Below are positions 41,088 to 51,625 of a stretch of 61,318 nt of DNA, piece by piece. The notes below the pieces were generated by a model. That model searched no databases, had not been told where the DNA came from, and worked only from the letters and a program-made list of their open reading frames with translations. Numbering within the stretch: position 1 is the stretch's first letter; every line of letters starts with the position of its first letter. This DNA is from Ignavibacteria bacterium (GTDB lineage: Bacteria > Bacteroidota > Ignavibacteria > Tepidaquicellales > Tepidaquicellaceae). The stretch is from contig JADHVP010000003.1 of the NCBI GenBank assembly GCA_016783945.1, positions 1 to 61,318 of the forward strand. Reading direction: 5' to 3'. Made by a program: the position numbers and the translations under genes.

Positions 41088-44000
41088 CGTATATTCTGAA
41101 GACACTTTAATCGAACAACCTGCAATTGAAATTTTCAAATCTCTGGGATATGAATATCTAAACTGCTATGAGGAGGCTTATGGTGAGAACTCATCTCTTG
41201 GTAGAGAAACATCTTCCGATGTTGTCCTTATTTCAAAACTTAAGCCCGCTCTAAAAAAACTAAATCCTGAACTTCCTCAAGAAGCAATCAACAAAGCGGT
41301 AGAAGAATTGATTGCTGACAGAAGTATATTAAATCCTGCAGTTGCTAACAAAGAAATTTACAAATTAATAAAAGGCGGTGTTGACGTAACGTTTAAAAAC
41401 AAAGACGGTGAGGATGTTGAGGACAAAGTAAAAGTTATTGATTTCAATAATCCTAAAGAAAATGATTTCTTTCTTGCATCTCAGTTCTGGATAACAGGAG
41501 AACTATATAAGCGAAGAGCAGACCTTGTTGGTTTTGTTAATGGATTACCATTAATCTTCTTAGAACTAAAGGGTACACATAAGAAGTTAAAAGATGCTTT
41601 CGATAAGAACTTAAAAGACTATCACGATACAATACCGCAGGTTTTTTGGTATAATGCTTTCATCATTCTATCGAACGGTTCTAAAAGTAAAATTGGAACC
41701 ATCACTTCTGATTGGGAGCACTTCGCCGAATGGAAAAAGATTAACAGCGAAGGCGAAGAAGGGATAATATCTCTTGATACTATTATCAAAGGTGTTTGTG
41801 AGAAGAACAGATTATTGGATCTACTTGAGAACTTCATATTATTTCAGAACATCGGAGGAAAACAAATAAAAATCTTCGCTAAGAATCACCAGTATCTTGG
41901 TGTAAACAATGCAATTGAAAGCTTTAAAAAAATCAAAGCTAATGAAGGGAAGCTCGGTGTGTTCTGGCATACACAGGGAAGCGGTAAAAGTTTTTCGATG
42001 ATTTTCTTTTCTCAGAAAATACTAAGACATTTTGGAGGTAATTATACATTCGTAATTGTAACTGACAGAAAAGAACTGGATGTACAGATTTATAAAAACT
42101 TTCTTAGTTGTGGCGCTGTAACAGAAATTGAAGTTCACGCTGACAGCAGAAAACATCTCAAACAATTATTAAAAGAAAACCATAGAAACATATTTACACT
42201 GATCCATAAGTTTGGAATAAATCCCGGAGAAGATCTTGAGGTTTTATCAGAAAGGTCAGACATAATTGTAATAACTGATGAAGCACATCGTTCGCAATAC
42301 GATAGTCTTGCATTGAATATGAGAACAGCGTTACCCAATGCTGCTTTTATTGCATTCACAGGAACACCTTTGATTGTTGGTGAGGAGCGAACAAAAGAAA
42401 CATTCGGTCAATATGTAAGCATATATGATTTTAAACAATCAATAGATGACAATGCAACAATACCGCTTTATTACGAAAATAGAATCCCTGAATTACAGCT
42501 TGATGATAAGGATTTATTCAATGAGAAGATACAGGACATTATTGAGCAGGCGGAACTCTCGCAACAACAAGAAGACAAATTAGAAAGAGAGTTTTCGCGA
42601 GAATATCATTTAATAACACGCGAAGACAGGTTAAATAGGATTGCTGAAGATATTACAGAACATTTTACTAACCGGGGATTCAAAGGTAAGGGAATGGTTG
42701 TATGTATAGATAAACCAACAGCAGTAAGAATGTATGAAAAAGTAGAAGCTTATTGGGAGTTAAGTCTTAAAAAACTGGAATCTGAAATACATTCGATTAC
42801 AGATGTTAATGAAAAAGAGCAGGCATCAGAGAAATTGAATTTTATGAAAGAAACTGATATGGCGGTTGTAGTAAGTCCTGAACAAAATGAAGTAGATAAA
42901 TTCAGAAAACTTGGACTTGATATAAAAACACATAGAAGAAGAATGGTTAAAGAAGACCTTGATGAAAAATTCAAAGATTCGAATGATAAATTCCGATTGG
43001 TATTTGTTTGTGCAATGTGGATGACCGGTTTTGATGCTCCTTCCGTATCGACAATTTATCTCGATAAGCCGATGAAGAACCATACTCTAATGCAAACGAT
43101 AGCAAGAGCTAACAGGGTATTCAAGGAAAAACCAAACGGATTGATTGTGGACTATATAGGTGTGTTCAAAAGTTTACAAAAAGCATTAGCAATTTATGGT
43201 GTTGGTATCAGACATCCAGAAGGTACAACTCCGGTTAAACCAAAGGAAGAATTAGTTAAAGAACTTAGTATTAAAATATCTGAAACAAAACAACATTGTT
43301 TAGAAAATGAATTTGATTTAGATGACATTCTAAAAGCATATAGGTTGCAAGATATAAAACTTATTGATAATGCAGTAGACATTCTTATTGAAAACGAATC
43401 AACAAAATCTAATTACATTTCGTTAGCAAATGCAGTTAATACAATTTATAAAGCAATACTTCCTGATCTCAGAGCTAATGAGTTTACGCAAATCGTTAGA
43501 CTAATAAAAGTAATTGCTGATAAGATTCGATCATACGAAGAACCCGTTGATATATCACCTGTAATGAATGAAGTTAATAAGGTAATGGATGAGTCAGTAA
43601 AATCTGAACCATACATAATTACAAAAACTGAACTGATTGACTTAAGTAAGTTTGACTTTGAAAAACTCAGAAAAATATTTAACAAGACCAGGAAAAACAC
43701 TCAAGCGGAAATTTTAAAGAATGCTCTTAGAACTAAAATATCAGCGATGATTGCCCTTAATAAGGAAAGAGTTAATTTTGCTGAGAAACTTCAAGAACTG
43801 ATTAACGAATATAATTCAGGTGCTATTAATGTTGAAAAGTTCTTTGATGAACTTGTTAATTTTGCTGAAGAATTAAGTGAAGAGGAAAGCAGAGCAATTT
43901 CAGAGAATTTAAGTGAAGAGGAGTTAGCACTGTTTGATCTTTTGAAACAAGCAAAGCTTTCTGAAAAAGAGATGGATAAAGTTAAAGTTGCTGCTAAGAA

Positions 44001-44217
44001 ACTTCTTATAACACTTAAGGCGGGAAAATTAGTTTTGGATTGGAGAAAGAGACAACAAACCAGAGCGATGGTTTTACTTACTATTCAGAAAATATTAGAT
44101 GAATATCTTCCCATTATATATAAGGCGCAAATATTTCAAGACAAATGTGCAAGAGTATATGAGCACATCTACGAAAATTATTATGGAGACGGAAGAAGTA
44201 TTTATTCGGAAAATTAA
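41080..44217 (+). CDS. hsdR: Type I restriction endonuclease subunit HsdR
   Basis: DLVGFVNGLPLIFLELK (nuclease), FWHTQGSGKSFSMIFF, ITDEAHRSQYD, FTGTPL. Confidence 0.96.
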   Translation: MNNVYSEDTLIEQPAIEIFKSLGYEYLNCYEEAYGENSSLGRETSSDVVLISKLKPALKKLNPELPQEAINKAVEELIADRSILNPAVANKEIYKLIKGGVDVTFKNKDGEDVEDKVKVIDFNNPKENDFFLASQFWITGELYKRRADLVGFVNGLPLIFLELKGTHKKLKDAFDKNLKDYHDTIPQVFWYNAFIILSNGSKSKIGTITSDWEHFAEWKKINSEGEEGIISLDTIIKGVCEKNRLLDLLENFILFQNIGGKQIKIFAKNHQYLGVNNAIESFKKIKANEGKLGVFWHTQGSGKSFSMIFFSQKILRHFGGNYTFVIVTDRKELDVQIYKNFLSCGAVTEIEVHADSRKHLKQLLKENHRNIFTLIHKFGINPGEDLEVLSERSDIIVITDEAHRSQYDSLALNMRTALPNAAFIAFTGTPLIVGEERTKETFGQYVSIYDFKQSIDDNATIPLYYENRIPELQLDDKDLFNEKIQDIIEQAELSQQQEDKLEREFSREYHLITREDRLNRIAEDITEHFTNRGFKGKGMVVCIDKPTAVRMYEKVEAYWELSLKKLESEIHSITDVNEKEQASEKLNFMKETDMAVVVSPEQNEVDKFRKLGLDIKTHRRRMVKEDLDEKFKDSNDKFRLVFVCAMWMTGFDAPSVSTIYLDKPMKNHTLMQTIARANRVFKEKPNGLIVDYIGVFKSLQKALAIYGVGIRHPEGTTPVKPKEELVKELSIKISETKQHCLENEFDLDDILKAYRLQDIKLIDNAVDILIENESTKSNYISLANAVNTIYKAILPDLRANEFTQIVRLIKVIADKIRSYEEPVDISPVMNEVNKVMDESVKSEPYIITKTELIDLSKFDFEKLRKIFNKTRKNTQAEILKNALRTKISAMIALNKERVNFAEKLQELINEYNSGAINVEKFFDELVNFAEELSEEESRAISENLSEEELALFDLLKQAKLSEKEMDKVKVAAKKLLITLKAGKLVLDWRKRQQTRAMVLLTIQKILDEYLPIIYKAQIFQDKCARVYEHIYENYYGDGRSIYSEN

Positions 44218-44394
44218 AGTTAAAGATTATTTAACGGATTTTATCTAATTTAGGTTTAACACGCTACAGGTCCCTACCGCGAACGGCTCCGAAGGAGTCC
44301 CTATGGGAGAAGTCAATCCATGTCAGGATAGAATTGCCAATGCCCCGCTCAAAAAGAGTTTGCGGGCAAGCACCAGAAAAAGATTATTAGATTC

Positions 44395-46704
44395 CTAAAA
44401 ATACGTAAACACCCAGTTGAGGAAGTGGTCGCCCTGGTATCTTTGTGAGAAGAACACACGCAAGCCGTTTTCCATAATTATCCTGTAAACATCCGAGCTG
44501 CTTCGTTTAACCATTTCGTTATAATCAGTATTGGGGAACATTGCTATTACGTTGCCAAGGTCGTATGCATAAAGAATAGAGTCTTTGCTCGATTTAACGT
44601 TCACTTTCCTTTTGAGTGTATCGCTTTTTTTAGTCGTGTCGGTATCCGTGGGTAGACTCTTATCGTCTTTGTATAGTTTGTTTCCCTGGTAAAGAGTCAG
44701 GTCTTTGTTATATTTGTTATCCCTGAGTTTAAGAGATAAATAATAAACACCGCTTTCGAAAGGTGCAGATTTATGTTTTATTGAGTAATGAATGAATGCG
44801 AAAGGTTTAAGCACTATGATGGTTCTAAAATTATTCTTTTCGAGCAGGTCTTCGATATTTTTATCCGAAAAGATCTTTCTCTTCTCAGTGTAAACAACCG
44901 AATCATCTTCAACGGATTTTATCTCTACCAGTGACTGGTACCTGTTGAATTCGTAATGACCATAATCGATACTGTCAATAATATTTCTGTCAACAGCTCC
45001 CCAATCGAGCATCACGGTCTGAGGGTTCATTCCAAAATTCGTGTTGTCGATCTTTATGTCATTTATCGCAATGAGCTTGTTGAAATTTATAATGTCAGGA
45101 TTGTCATCGAGGGATATTACACTTTTGGAAAAAAGTGAAATTGTGGAATCGTTCACGTTTGTTTCCCTGTCTTTGATGTAAAAGATTTTGTAATCGCCAA
45201 TTTCGTCATTCTTAAGATTCATCTTTAACAGTTTATCCCTGTAACCGTCACTCTTTACGATTGCGAGGTTAATCTTATTTGTTTCGAGAAAGTTTTTTAT
45301 ATCGAGTATGTTTAATTCGTCGTCGGATGGTTTTTTGCTTCTATCCCTGGATTTCCTTGCTAATCTCGAACTCCTGGGAAATTCACCGAGGACAAATTTT
45401 AACGGATGGTTCGAAAGTGTTTTGACAGCCCAAACATCGTAATATCCTTCAAGCTCTTCAAAATAAATGTTTTCATTTTCGCTTATGTGTTCTTTGTTGA
45501 ACTGGTCTCTTAAAAAGTATCCTACTTCGAATGTATCGACTCTGAATGGCTGCGGGAAATAAAAGCTCCAAATGATATTAATGATTATGATAACTGTGAA
45601 GAATATTACAGTAAGCGATTTCCTGTATTTGAAAATCTGCATCACTGCAAACGGTAAAAAGAGTAAAGCATTTATGACAACATACCTTGTAATTAAATTT
45701 GTTCCTCCCGTTCCGAACATTGACTGTATCATCATAAGTGAAAGCTCAAGAAGATTGAACAGCAGGAATAACTTGATTAGATTAAGGTTCTTTTTCTTTA
45801 ATACATCGAAAATCATTTTCAAAGAAAATACAGTAGTAATTGGGGCTATATAGAAAATGAAAATTGGATATTGTACTAATCTCTGGAAGAACTTCGCAGT
45901 GTTTATCTGTTCGAATATTTTAGTGGTTTCTTTTGCAAAGAACATGAAATCATTATGGTCAATGTAATTTTGTACAAACCACCAGATAATGGTTGTGAAT
46001 GAAATGAGTGATATAAGAAAGTTGCGAACAATAGTCCTGGAAATCTTTTTCTCCTTTGCGATATCAAAAAGCACAAATATTACTAACACGGTACTAAACA
46101 ACCAACCTTCGTACCTGAATACATTTGAGAATGCAAAAGAAATTGAGCTTATGTATAAATATAAAATCTTTCCTCCCGGAGCTTTCCATTTAATGAAGTA
46201 ATAAATACCCGCTATTGCATAAAAGAAGAAGATTGATTCGGGCAGCCCGGATATGCTCAACCAAACCTGAAATGGAAAGAAGCAAAATATTAGCGAAGAT
46301 ATGAAAGCTATTTTTTTATCGAAGCAGAGTTCAACAACTTTAAAGAAAAAGACGAGTGATAAAGCGGTGAATAAAAGACTTACTATAGTAGCGGCAGTAA
46401 AGAGGTCTTTTACAAATATCATGAAGAAACCGTTAATCCAGAAATGCGGTGTCAGCCAAACACCCGAAGATATTTCCGGATGCTCTAACCATTCGTATGA
46501 TTTAACAGTTCTGCAAAAGTCGTCAGCGGATAACCATCTAAAACCTGAACTAAGCAGGAGCAATTGAAAAGCTGTTTTGATAATTAACAGAAAAATAATC
46601 AGGTAAAGAGTATTTGAAAAAGCCTTACGCAATAAAGTATTAACTTTTTCAAAAAAGGTTTTCAGCGTTGAGTTAGTATTTAATTTTAATTTATCTTTAG
46701 TCAA
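44395..46704 (-). CDS. Large multi-spanning membrane protein, probable glycosyltransferase/mannosyltransferase-like
   Basis: Multiple hydrophobic spans with a GT-C-like N-terminus (FRWLSADDFCRTVKSYEW). Confidence 0.6.
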   Translation of the reverse strand: MTKDKLKLNTNSTLKTFFEKVNTLLRKAFSNTLYLIIFLLIIKTAFQLLLLSSGFRWLSADDFCRTVKSYEWLEHPEISSGVWLTPHFWINGFFMIFVKDLFTAATIVSLLFTALSLVFFFKVVELCFDKKIAFISSLIFCFFPFQVWLSISGLPESIFFFYAIAGIYYFIKWKAPGGKILYLYISSISFAFSNVFRYEGWLFSTVLVIFVLFDIAKEKKISRTIVRNFLISLISFTTIIWWFVQNYIDHNDFMFFAKETTKIFEQINTAKFFQRLVQYPIFIFYIAPITTVFSLKMIFDVLKKKNLNLIKLFLLFNLLELSLMMIQSMFGTGGTNLITRYVVINALLFLPFAVMQIFKYRKSLTVIFFTVIIIINIIWSFYFPQPFRVDTFEVGYFLRDQFNKEHISENENIYFEELEGYYDVWAVKTLSNHPLKFVLGEFPRSSRLARKSRDRSKKPSDDELNILDIKNFLETNKINLAIVKSDGYRDKLLKMNLKNDEIGDYKIFYIKDRETNVNDSTISLFSKSVISLDDNPDIINFNKLIAINDIKIDNTNFGMNPQTVMLDWGAVDRNIIDSIDYGHYEFNRYQSLVEIKSVEDDSVVYTEKRKIFSDKNIEDLLEKNNFRTIIVLKPFAFIHYSIKHKSAPFESGVYYLSLKLRDNKYNKDLTLYQGNKLYKDDKSLPTDTDTTKKSDTLKRKVNVKSSKDSILYAYDLGNVIAMFPNTDYNEMVKRSSSDVYRIIMENGLRVFFSQRYQGDHFLNWVFTYF

Positions 46705-46737
46705 ATCGATTTCACTGTGGTTGAATGGCTGTAATTA

Positions 46738-47949
46738 TTAAGTTTTATTCAATTTTATTCTAAACGTTGTGCCCTGTTCTAATACAGACTCTATTAATAA
46801 TAATTTACCTTTATGATAATCTTCTATTATTCTTTTTGATAAACTTAGACCTAATCCCCATCCCCTGAGTTTTGTCGAATACCCGGGACGGAAAACATCC
46901 TTTCGGGATTTTTTATCGATTCCTTTACCGTTGTCTGAAACATCAATAAAAACCTCTTTCTCTTTTTCGGAAATATTAAATACAATTAAACCTGTTGATT
47001 TATCAATTGCATCGAGGGCATTCTTCAATAGGTTTTCAATAACCCATTCAAAGAGATCTTTGTTTATCTTCACTTTTATGTTTTCCGGGCAGTTTACTTC
47101 AACTCTTACTTTTTTAGTAACTCTTCCTTCTTTGGTAATAAGGTTTGGAATTCGTTTCTCGAAATATTGGCTTACACTTTGTATAACTTCTGCGACGTTT
47201 TCGAAAGTTAGTTTTGGTTGTGAGCCGATTTTTGAGAACCTTCCTGTAATTTTATTTAGTTTATCTATATCGTTTTCTATTTCATATACTGTTTCATCAT
47301 ATTCTTCTGTTCCGGGTTTAGAGCTTTTTAGCATTTCAAGCCAGCCCATCAATGATGATAAAGGAGTTCCAAGCTGATGAGCAGTTTCTCTTGAAAGACC
47401 TACCCATATATTACTCTGCTCATTCTTTTTTATGTAGGAAAATCCAATATAACCGAGTATCACGAAGATACCCCCGATAACAAATTCAATGTAGGGAAGA
47501 AGCTTTAATTCTGTTACAAGTGTAGACTGTCCATAGTGTACGTAGTTAAGTATGATGCTATCCTGGTAAGCAACTTTTATCGGAGGATTAATCTCATCCA
47601 TTTCTTTGACAAGGTCAAAAAATCTCAGTGTGTCTTCTTTTGTCAGACTTTCTGTTGTATCGTAATTAACATTTTGTATAAAAGTAATAGTCTTGTAGTC
47701 CTTGTCGGTAGCTATGATCGGGAAATTGATCTGAGTCACGATCTCGTTAAAGATAAAACTGTATTCTGCATCAGCACTTTCATCGTTGGCAATATATTCC
47801 AAAGATTTTGCATACAGGTTAGCTATTTGAGCTTCCCTGTTTTTTATTCTGTCGACTACAATCTGTGTATATATTAATATAATAAAAGCAATTAATACAC
47901 CGCTTAATAATAGAGCAATCTTAATATTAAATGAACCGAATTTGTTCAT
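46738..47949 (-). CDS. Sensor histidine kinase
   Basis: SRETAHQLGTPLSSLMGWLE (H-box), ENLLKNALDAID, DNGKGI, GWGLGLSLSKRI. Confidence 0.92.
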   Translation of the reverse strand: MNKFGSFNIKIALLLSGVLIAFIILIYTQIVVDRIKNREAQIANLYAKSLEYIANDESADAEYSFIFNEIVTQINFPIIATDKDYKTITFIQNVNYDTTESLTKEDTLRFFDLVKEMDEINPPIKVAYQDSIILNYVHYGQSTLVTELKLLPYIEFVIGGIFVILGYIGFSYIKKNEQSNIWVGLSRETAHQLGTPLSSLMGWLEMLKSSKPGTEEYDETVYEIENDIDKLNKITGRFSKIGSQPKLTFENVAEVIQSVSQYFEKRIPNLITKEGRVTKKVRVEVNCPENIKVKINKDLFEWVIENLLKNALDAIDKSTGLIVFNISEKEKEVFIDVSDNGKGIDKKSRKDVFRPGYSTKLRGWGLGLSLSKRIIEDYHKGKLLLIESVLEQGTTFRIKLNKT

Positions 47950-48034
47950 TACAAATATATCAATCTTAAATTACTTTGAATTTCTGTAAATTATAAATAT
48001 TTTGTTTATAATTAATCCTTAATTGTTTAGCTAA

Positions 48035-49036
48035 TTGTCAAAAAGGTTTTTAATCTTACTGATTCTTTCGGTTGTGTTTGTAATTTCGGTAGTTGTATCT
48101 TTATCATTAGGCAGCTCGACTATCTCTTTGATGGACATAATAAATGTTTTTTCATCTGAAAATGAAATTCATAAAAAAATAATTTTTGAAATCAGACTTC
48201 CGCGGGTTTTAAACGCAATAATCGTTGGGGCATCTTTATCATGCTCGGGAATTGTTTTACAATCTTTGTTAAGAAACAATTTAGCAGAACCAGGACTTTT
48301 AGGAATTTCAGCCGGCGCTGGATTAGGTGCAATACTAATTTTCATTTTACCGTTATCTTTTTCTTATGCTTTGTTAACACCCGTTGCTTTTGTCTTTGCA
48401 TTAATGACAACCTTACTAATATTTTATATTGCTAAGGGTTTGGATAGCAAATATAACAATTTTATATCTTCAAATAAAATCATCTTAGCGGGAATAGCAA
48501 TAAATGCTTTAATCTCTTCTGTGAACGGTTTTTTACTGCTTATTTCAGGAAGTAGTGTTATGCAAATCATTTACTGGTTGAACGGTGGATTGTCAGGGCG
48601 TGGCTGGAGCGAGTTTAACATGACCTATGTGTTTGTGATAGTGGGCTTATTGGTTGCAATTTTTCTTTCAAAAGATTTGAATGTGCTGAACCTTGGAGAA
48701 GAGCTGGCAATATCTCTCGGATTAAAGATAAAGACTCTTCAAAGAATTTCTATTGCGGTGTCAGCTTTACTTGCAGCAGCGGCTGTTTCGATTGCCGGGA
48801 TAATTTCATTTGTTGGTTTAGTTGTTCCGAACATATCTAAGTTAATAATCGGAACTGATTACAGGTACAGTATCCCTTGTACGATTCTATTAGGTGCAAT
48901 ATTCTTAGTCGTATCTGATACAATTGCCAGAACAATCATATCCCCTGCTGAAATTCCTGTCGGGATAATTACGTCATTTATTGGTGCACCTGTCTTTATA
49001 TGGTTAATATTAAAGAAGAAAGAGTTTTATTCATGA
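48035..49036 (+). CDS. FecCD-family iron/cobalamin ABC transporter permease (TTG/GTG-type start)
   Basis: RLPRVLNAIIVGASLSCSGIVLQSLLRNNLAEPGLLGISAGAGLGA; GLVVPNISK. Confidence 0.93.
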   Translation: MSKRFLILLILSVVFVISVVVSLSLGSSTISLMDIINVFSSENEIHKKIIFEIRLPRVLNAIIVGASLSCSGIVLQSLLRNNLAEPGLLGISAGAGLGAILIFILPLSFSYALLTPVAFVFALMTTLLIFYIAKGLDSKYNNFISSNKIILAGIAINALISSVNGFLLLISGSSVMQIIYWLNGGLSGRGWSEFNMTYVFVIVGLLVAIFLSKDLNVLNLGEELAISLGLKIKTLQRISIAVSALLAAAAVSIAGIISFVGLVVPNISKLIIGTDYRYSIPCTILLGAIFLVVSDTIARTIISPAEIPVGIITSFIGAPVFIWLILKKKEFYS

Positions 49037-49078
49037 GATGGAAAATATTTTTTGTATAATTGATATTTATTTAATGAG

Positions 49079-50455
49079 ATGAATCTATATGATACAATAG
49101 CTGCGATATCAACTCCAATTGGTGAAGGTGGTATATCTGTTTTAAGAGTCTCGGGTGATGAAACTTTTAAGATTGTTGGAAATATTTTTTTTAAAGATAA
49201 GAATGGAGAAAATAGATTCGATATCTCGCTTAAATCTTCTCACACAATACATTTTGGATATATCTTCGAAAACGATTCTTTGATCGATGAGGTTCTTGTA
49301 TCAATTTTTAAAACTCCACATTCATATACCGGTGAAGACCTTGTAGAGATTTCTACACACGGGGGTGCATACATTGTTCAGAGGATATTACCATTGTTGT
49401 TAAAGAGTGGAGCCCGACATGCAGAGCCTGGTGAGTTTACCAAAAGAGCTTTCTTGAATGGTAAGATCGATCTTTCCCAGGCAGAAGCCGTTGCCGATTT
49501 GATTAAAGCCAAAACCGAAACTGCACATCTCTCATCCATTAAACAACTCGAAGGGTCCTTATCCGAATTCGTAAAAAGCACACGACAGGATTTAATCGAT
49601 ATTACTTCACTGATAGAATTGGAGTTAGATTTTGCGGAAGAGGATTTGGAGTTCGTAAAGAAAGATGAATTAAAAGAAAAGATACAGGAATTATCTTCGA
49701 AGATTGAAAGTGTTCTTGAATCTTATATCACGGGTAAGATTATAAGAGAAGGAATAAATCTTGTAATCGCGGGAAAACCAAACAGCGGTAAATCCTCGTT
49801 GTTTAATTATCTGTTGAAAACTAACAGGGCTATTGTCAGCACTGTACCCGGAACTACGAGAGATTATATTGAGGAAAGTCTGAATATCAAAGGTGTTCTT
49901 TTCAACTTGATTGACACTGCAGGATTAAGAATGTCTTCCGATGAAATTGAAAGTGAAGGAGTCAAAAGAAGTTTTGCGAAGATCGATGAAGCAGACCTTG
50001 TGCTTTATCTGATTGATTCATCCGAAAATATAAAGTTGATAGACGAATGTCTTAATTATTTTAAGAAGAATTTCAACGAAGATAAATCACTTATTGTTTT
50101 TACAAAAATAGATATCGCAAGTAAAGATTTTAATAAGGACGGAATCAAAGTTTCCATATACAAAGATGAATCGATAGAAAGACTGAAAGAGGAAATGATA
50201 AGAAAAGTTGTTTCGGAAGACATTACTAAAAAAACTGGAAGCATTATCCTGACAAACATGCGTCATAAGATATGTTTGGAAAACGTAATCCTGTCATTGA
50301 ATAATGCTGTTAACTCTATTAACAACAGCATGAGTGGAGAATATATTTCGGTAGATCTTAGAAATGCATTAAATTTTCTTGGAAAGATTACCGGGGAGGT
50401 GACAAATGAAGACATACTCAATAACATATTTCAAAAGTTTTGTGTGGGAAAGTGA
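49079..50455 (+). CDS. mnmE: tRNA uridine-5-carboxymethylaminomethyl(34) synthesis GTPase MnmE
   Basis: DTIAAISTPIGEGGISVLRVSG, GKPNSGKSSLFN, VPGTTRDYIEE, DTAGLR, C-terminal FCVGK. Confidence 0.97.
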   Translation: MNLYDTIAAISTPIGEGGISVLRVSGDETFKIVGNIFFKDKNGENRFDISLKSSHTIHFGYIFENDSLIDEVLVSIFKTPHSYTGEDLVEISTHGGAYIVQRILPLLLKSGARHAEPGEFTKRAFLNGKIDLSQAEAVADLIKAKTETAHLSSIKQLEGSLSEFVKSTRQDLIDITSLIELELDFAEEDLEFVKKDELKEKIQELSSKIESVLESYITGKIIREGINLVIAGKPNSGKSSLFNYLLKTNRAIVSTVPGTTRDYIEESLNIKGVLFNLIDTAGLRMSSDEIESEGVKRSFAKIDEADLVLYLIDSSENIKLIDECLNYFKKNFNEDKSLIVFTKIDIASKDFNKDGIKVSIYKDESIERLKEEMIRKVVSEDITKKTGSIILTNMRHKICLENVILSLNNAVNSINNSMSGEYISVDLRNALNFLGKITGEVTNEDILNNIFQKFCVGK

Positions 50456-50501
50456 AGCAGTTCTTAGAAAATTTATTTATATTGTAAAAAATATTATCAA
50501 T

Positions 50502-50600
50502 TTGAAAAACTCCAAAAACAATAACACTACTAAAGACAAATCTCTCGAAAGCTGGATTTGGGATGCTGCGTGTAGTATCAGGGGTGTAGTAAAATTATAA
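50502..50600 (+). pseudogene. Relic of a different-class HsdM N-terminus (KNSKNNNTTKDKSLESWIWDAACSIRG)
   Basis: SLESWIWDAACSIRG is the recognisable start of a type I HsdM class; the frame terminates at once. Confidence 0.7.
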
Positions 50601-50632
50601 TAATATTATTATGATGAAAAATTATTCTTCAA

Positions 50633-51625
50633 TTACTTACTCACAGGGGTGAGTTTTTTAATGCTAATTTGTAAATAATCATTATAAAGTTTTTTTGTTT
50701 CTTCACTAAGAAAGGATTTATTAAGCAGAATTTTTATTTCTTTATTTTTTGAAATTATATCTTTCAAAAAATTTTCTACCCTATTTTTTTTAATACCTGC
50801 TTTCAATCCGAACTCATGGAAATCTTCATAAAGAAAATGGCCGTTTATTTTATAGCTATCAGTTTCGTAACCATTCTTAAATAAAGGTAATGCTAATTCA
50901 GTTTCTTCAGGAAAATGTATTCTTGTATTAAGAATATCATAAGCAGGGCTTAGCTGGTAATCATTGTATTTTAAGTTGTATATTAATGAGAAGTTTTTAA
51001 GGTGAGCATCACCATTATTAATTAAATAATTGATCAAAATTAATTTGAAAAATTTTTCAACTTCGATTGGATAGGCGCTTGAATTTTTTTCCATCAATTC
51101 TGCAATCTCTTCATAGCTTAATTCGTATTTATAATTGATTCCATCTTTTTCTTCTGATTTATTTGATATTTGAGTAAAGTCTTCTAACAAGATTTTTGAT
51201 CCGTCAGGCAGTCTATCAAATCTCTTTGTTAAATAACATGGCTCGTAATTATCCTTAAAAAACAATAAAGCGTTTTCTGCTGTATTTATTTTATATATCT
51301 GCGAGGCTATTTGCATTGTAATATGCTCATTAGCAGGAACTTGATTGACATGTTTCATTACTGTCTGAGGTAGTGGCTTTATTATATACTCACCGCCTTT
51401 ATAAGTCAACTCTAACGAGGTTCCACTTAACATCAATGAATGTTTTTGTTGAACACCGGAGATTGAAATTTTTCCGCTTTGCTGTATTACGACTTCTTCA
51501 TATTCAGGTTTGGAAAATGGTAATATATGGCTTACTTTTTTTCCATTAAAAAATTTTCTGAGGCAGGCTTTGCAAAAAGTTGAGTGGTTAATTTTTAAGC
51601 AAGATGGACAATATAATAAATTCAT
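50633..51625 (-). CDS. hipT: HipT/HipA-like kinase lacking the N-subdomain, with N-terminal CxxC...CxxC finger
   Basis: CPSCLKINHSTFCKACLRKFF; GKISISGVQQKHSLML; LLEDFTQI; LINNGDAHLKNFSL; LSPAYDILNT. Confidence 0.85.
   Translation of the reverse strand: MNLLYCPSCLKINHSTFCKACLRKFFNGKKVSHILPFSKPEYEEVVIQQSGKISISGVQQKHSLMLSGTSLELTYKGGEYIIKPLPQTVMKHVNQVPANEHITMQIASQIYKINTAENALLFFKDNYEPCYLTKRFDRLPDGSKILLEDFTQISNKSEEKDGINYKYELSYEEIAELMEKNSSAYPIEVEKFFKLILINYLINNGDAHLKNFSLIYNLKYNDYQLSPAYDILNTRIHFPEETELALPLFKNGYETDSYKINGHFLYEDFHEFGLKAGIKKNRVENFLKDIISKNKEIKILLNKSFLSEETKKLYNDYLQISIKKLTPVSK

Noticed and set aside
44218-44394. Hairpin-rich spacer after hsdR (GGCTCCGAAGGAGTCC; TGCCCCGC...GCGGGCA) as a possible mobile element or ncRNA
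   Set aside because: Hairpins fit terminators or generic intergenic repeats; no TIR/TSD pair or promoter evidence found.
46931-47377. 148-aa ORF opposite the histidine kinase
   Set aside because: Antisense to conserved H-box/ATPase motifs; no supporting motif.
50406-50499. N-terminal part of the 64-aa ORF overlapping the mnmE 3' end
   Set aside because: It is mnmE sequence in another frame; only the downstream part resembles HsdM.
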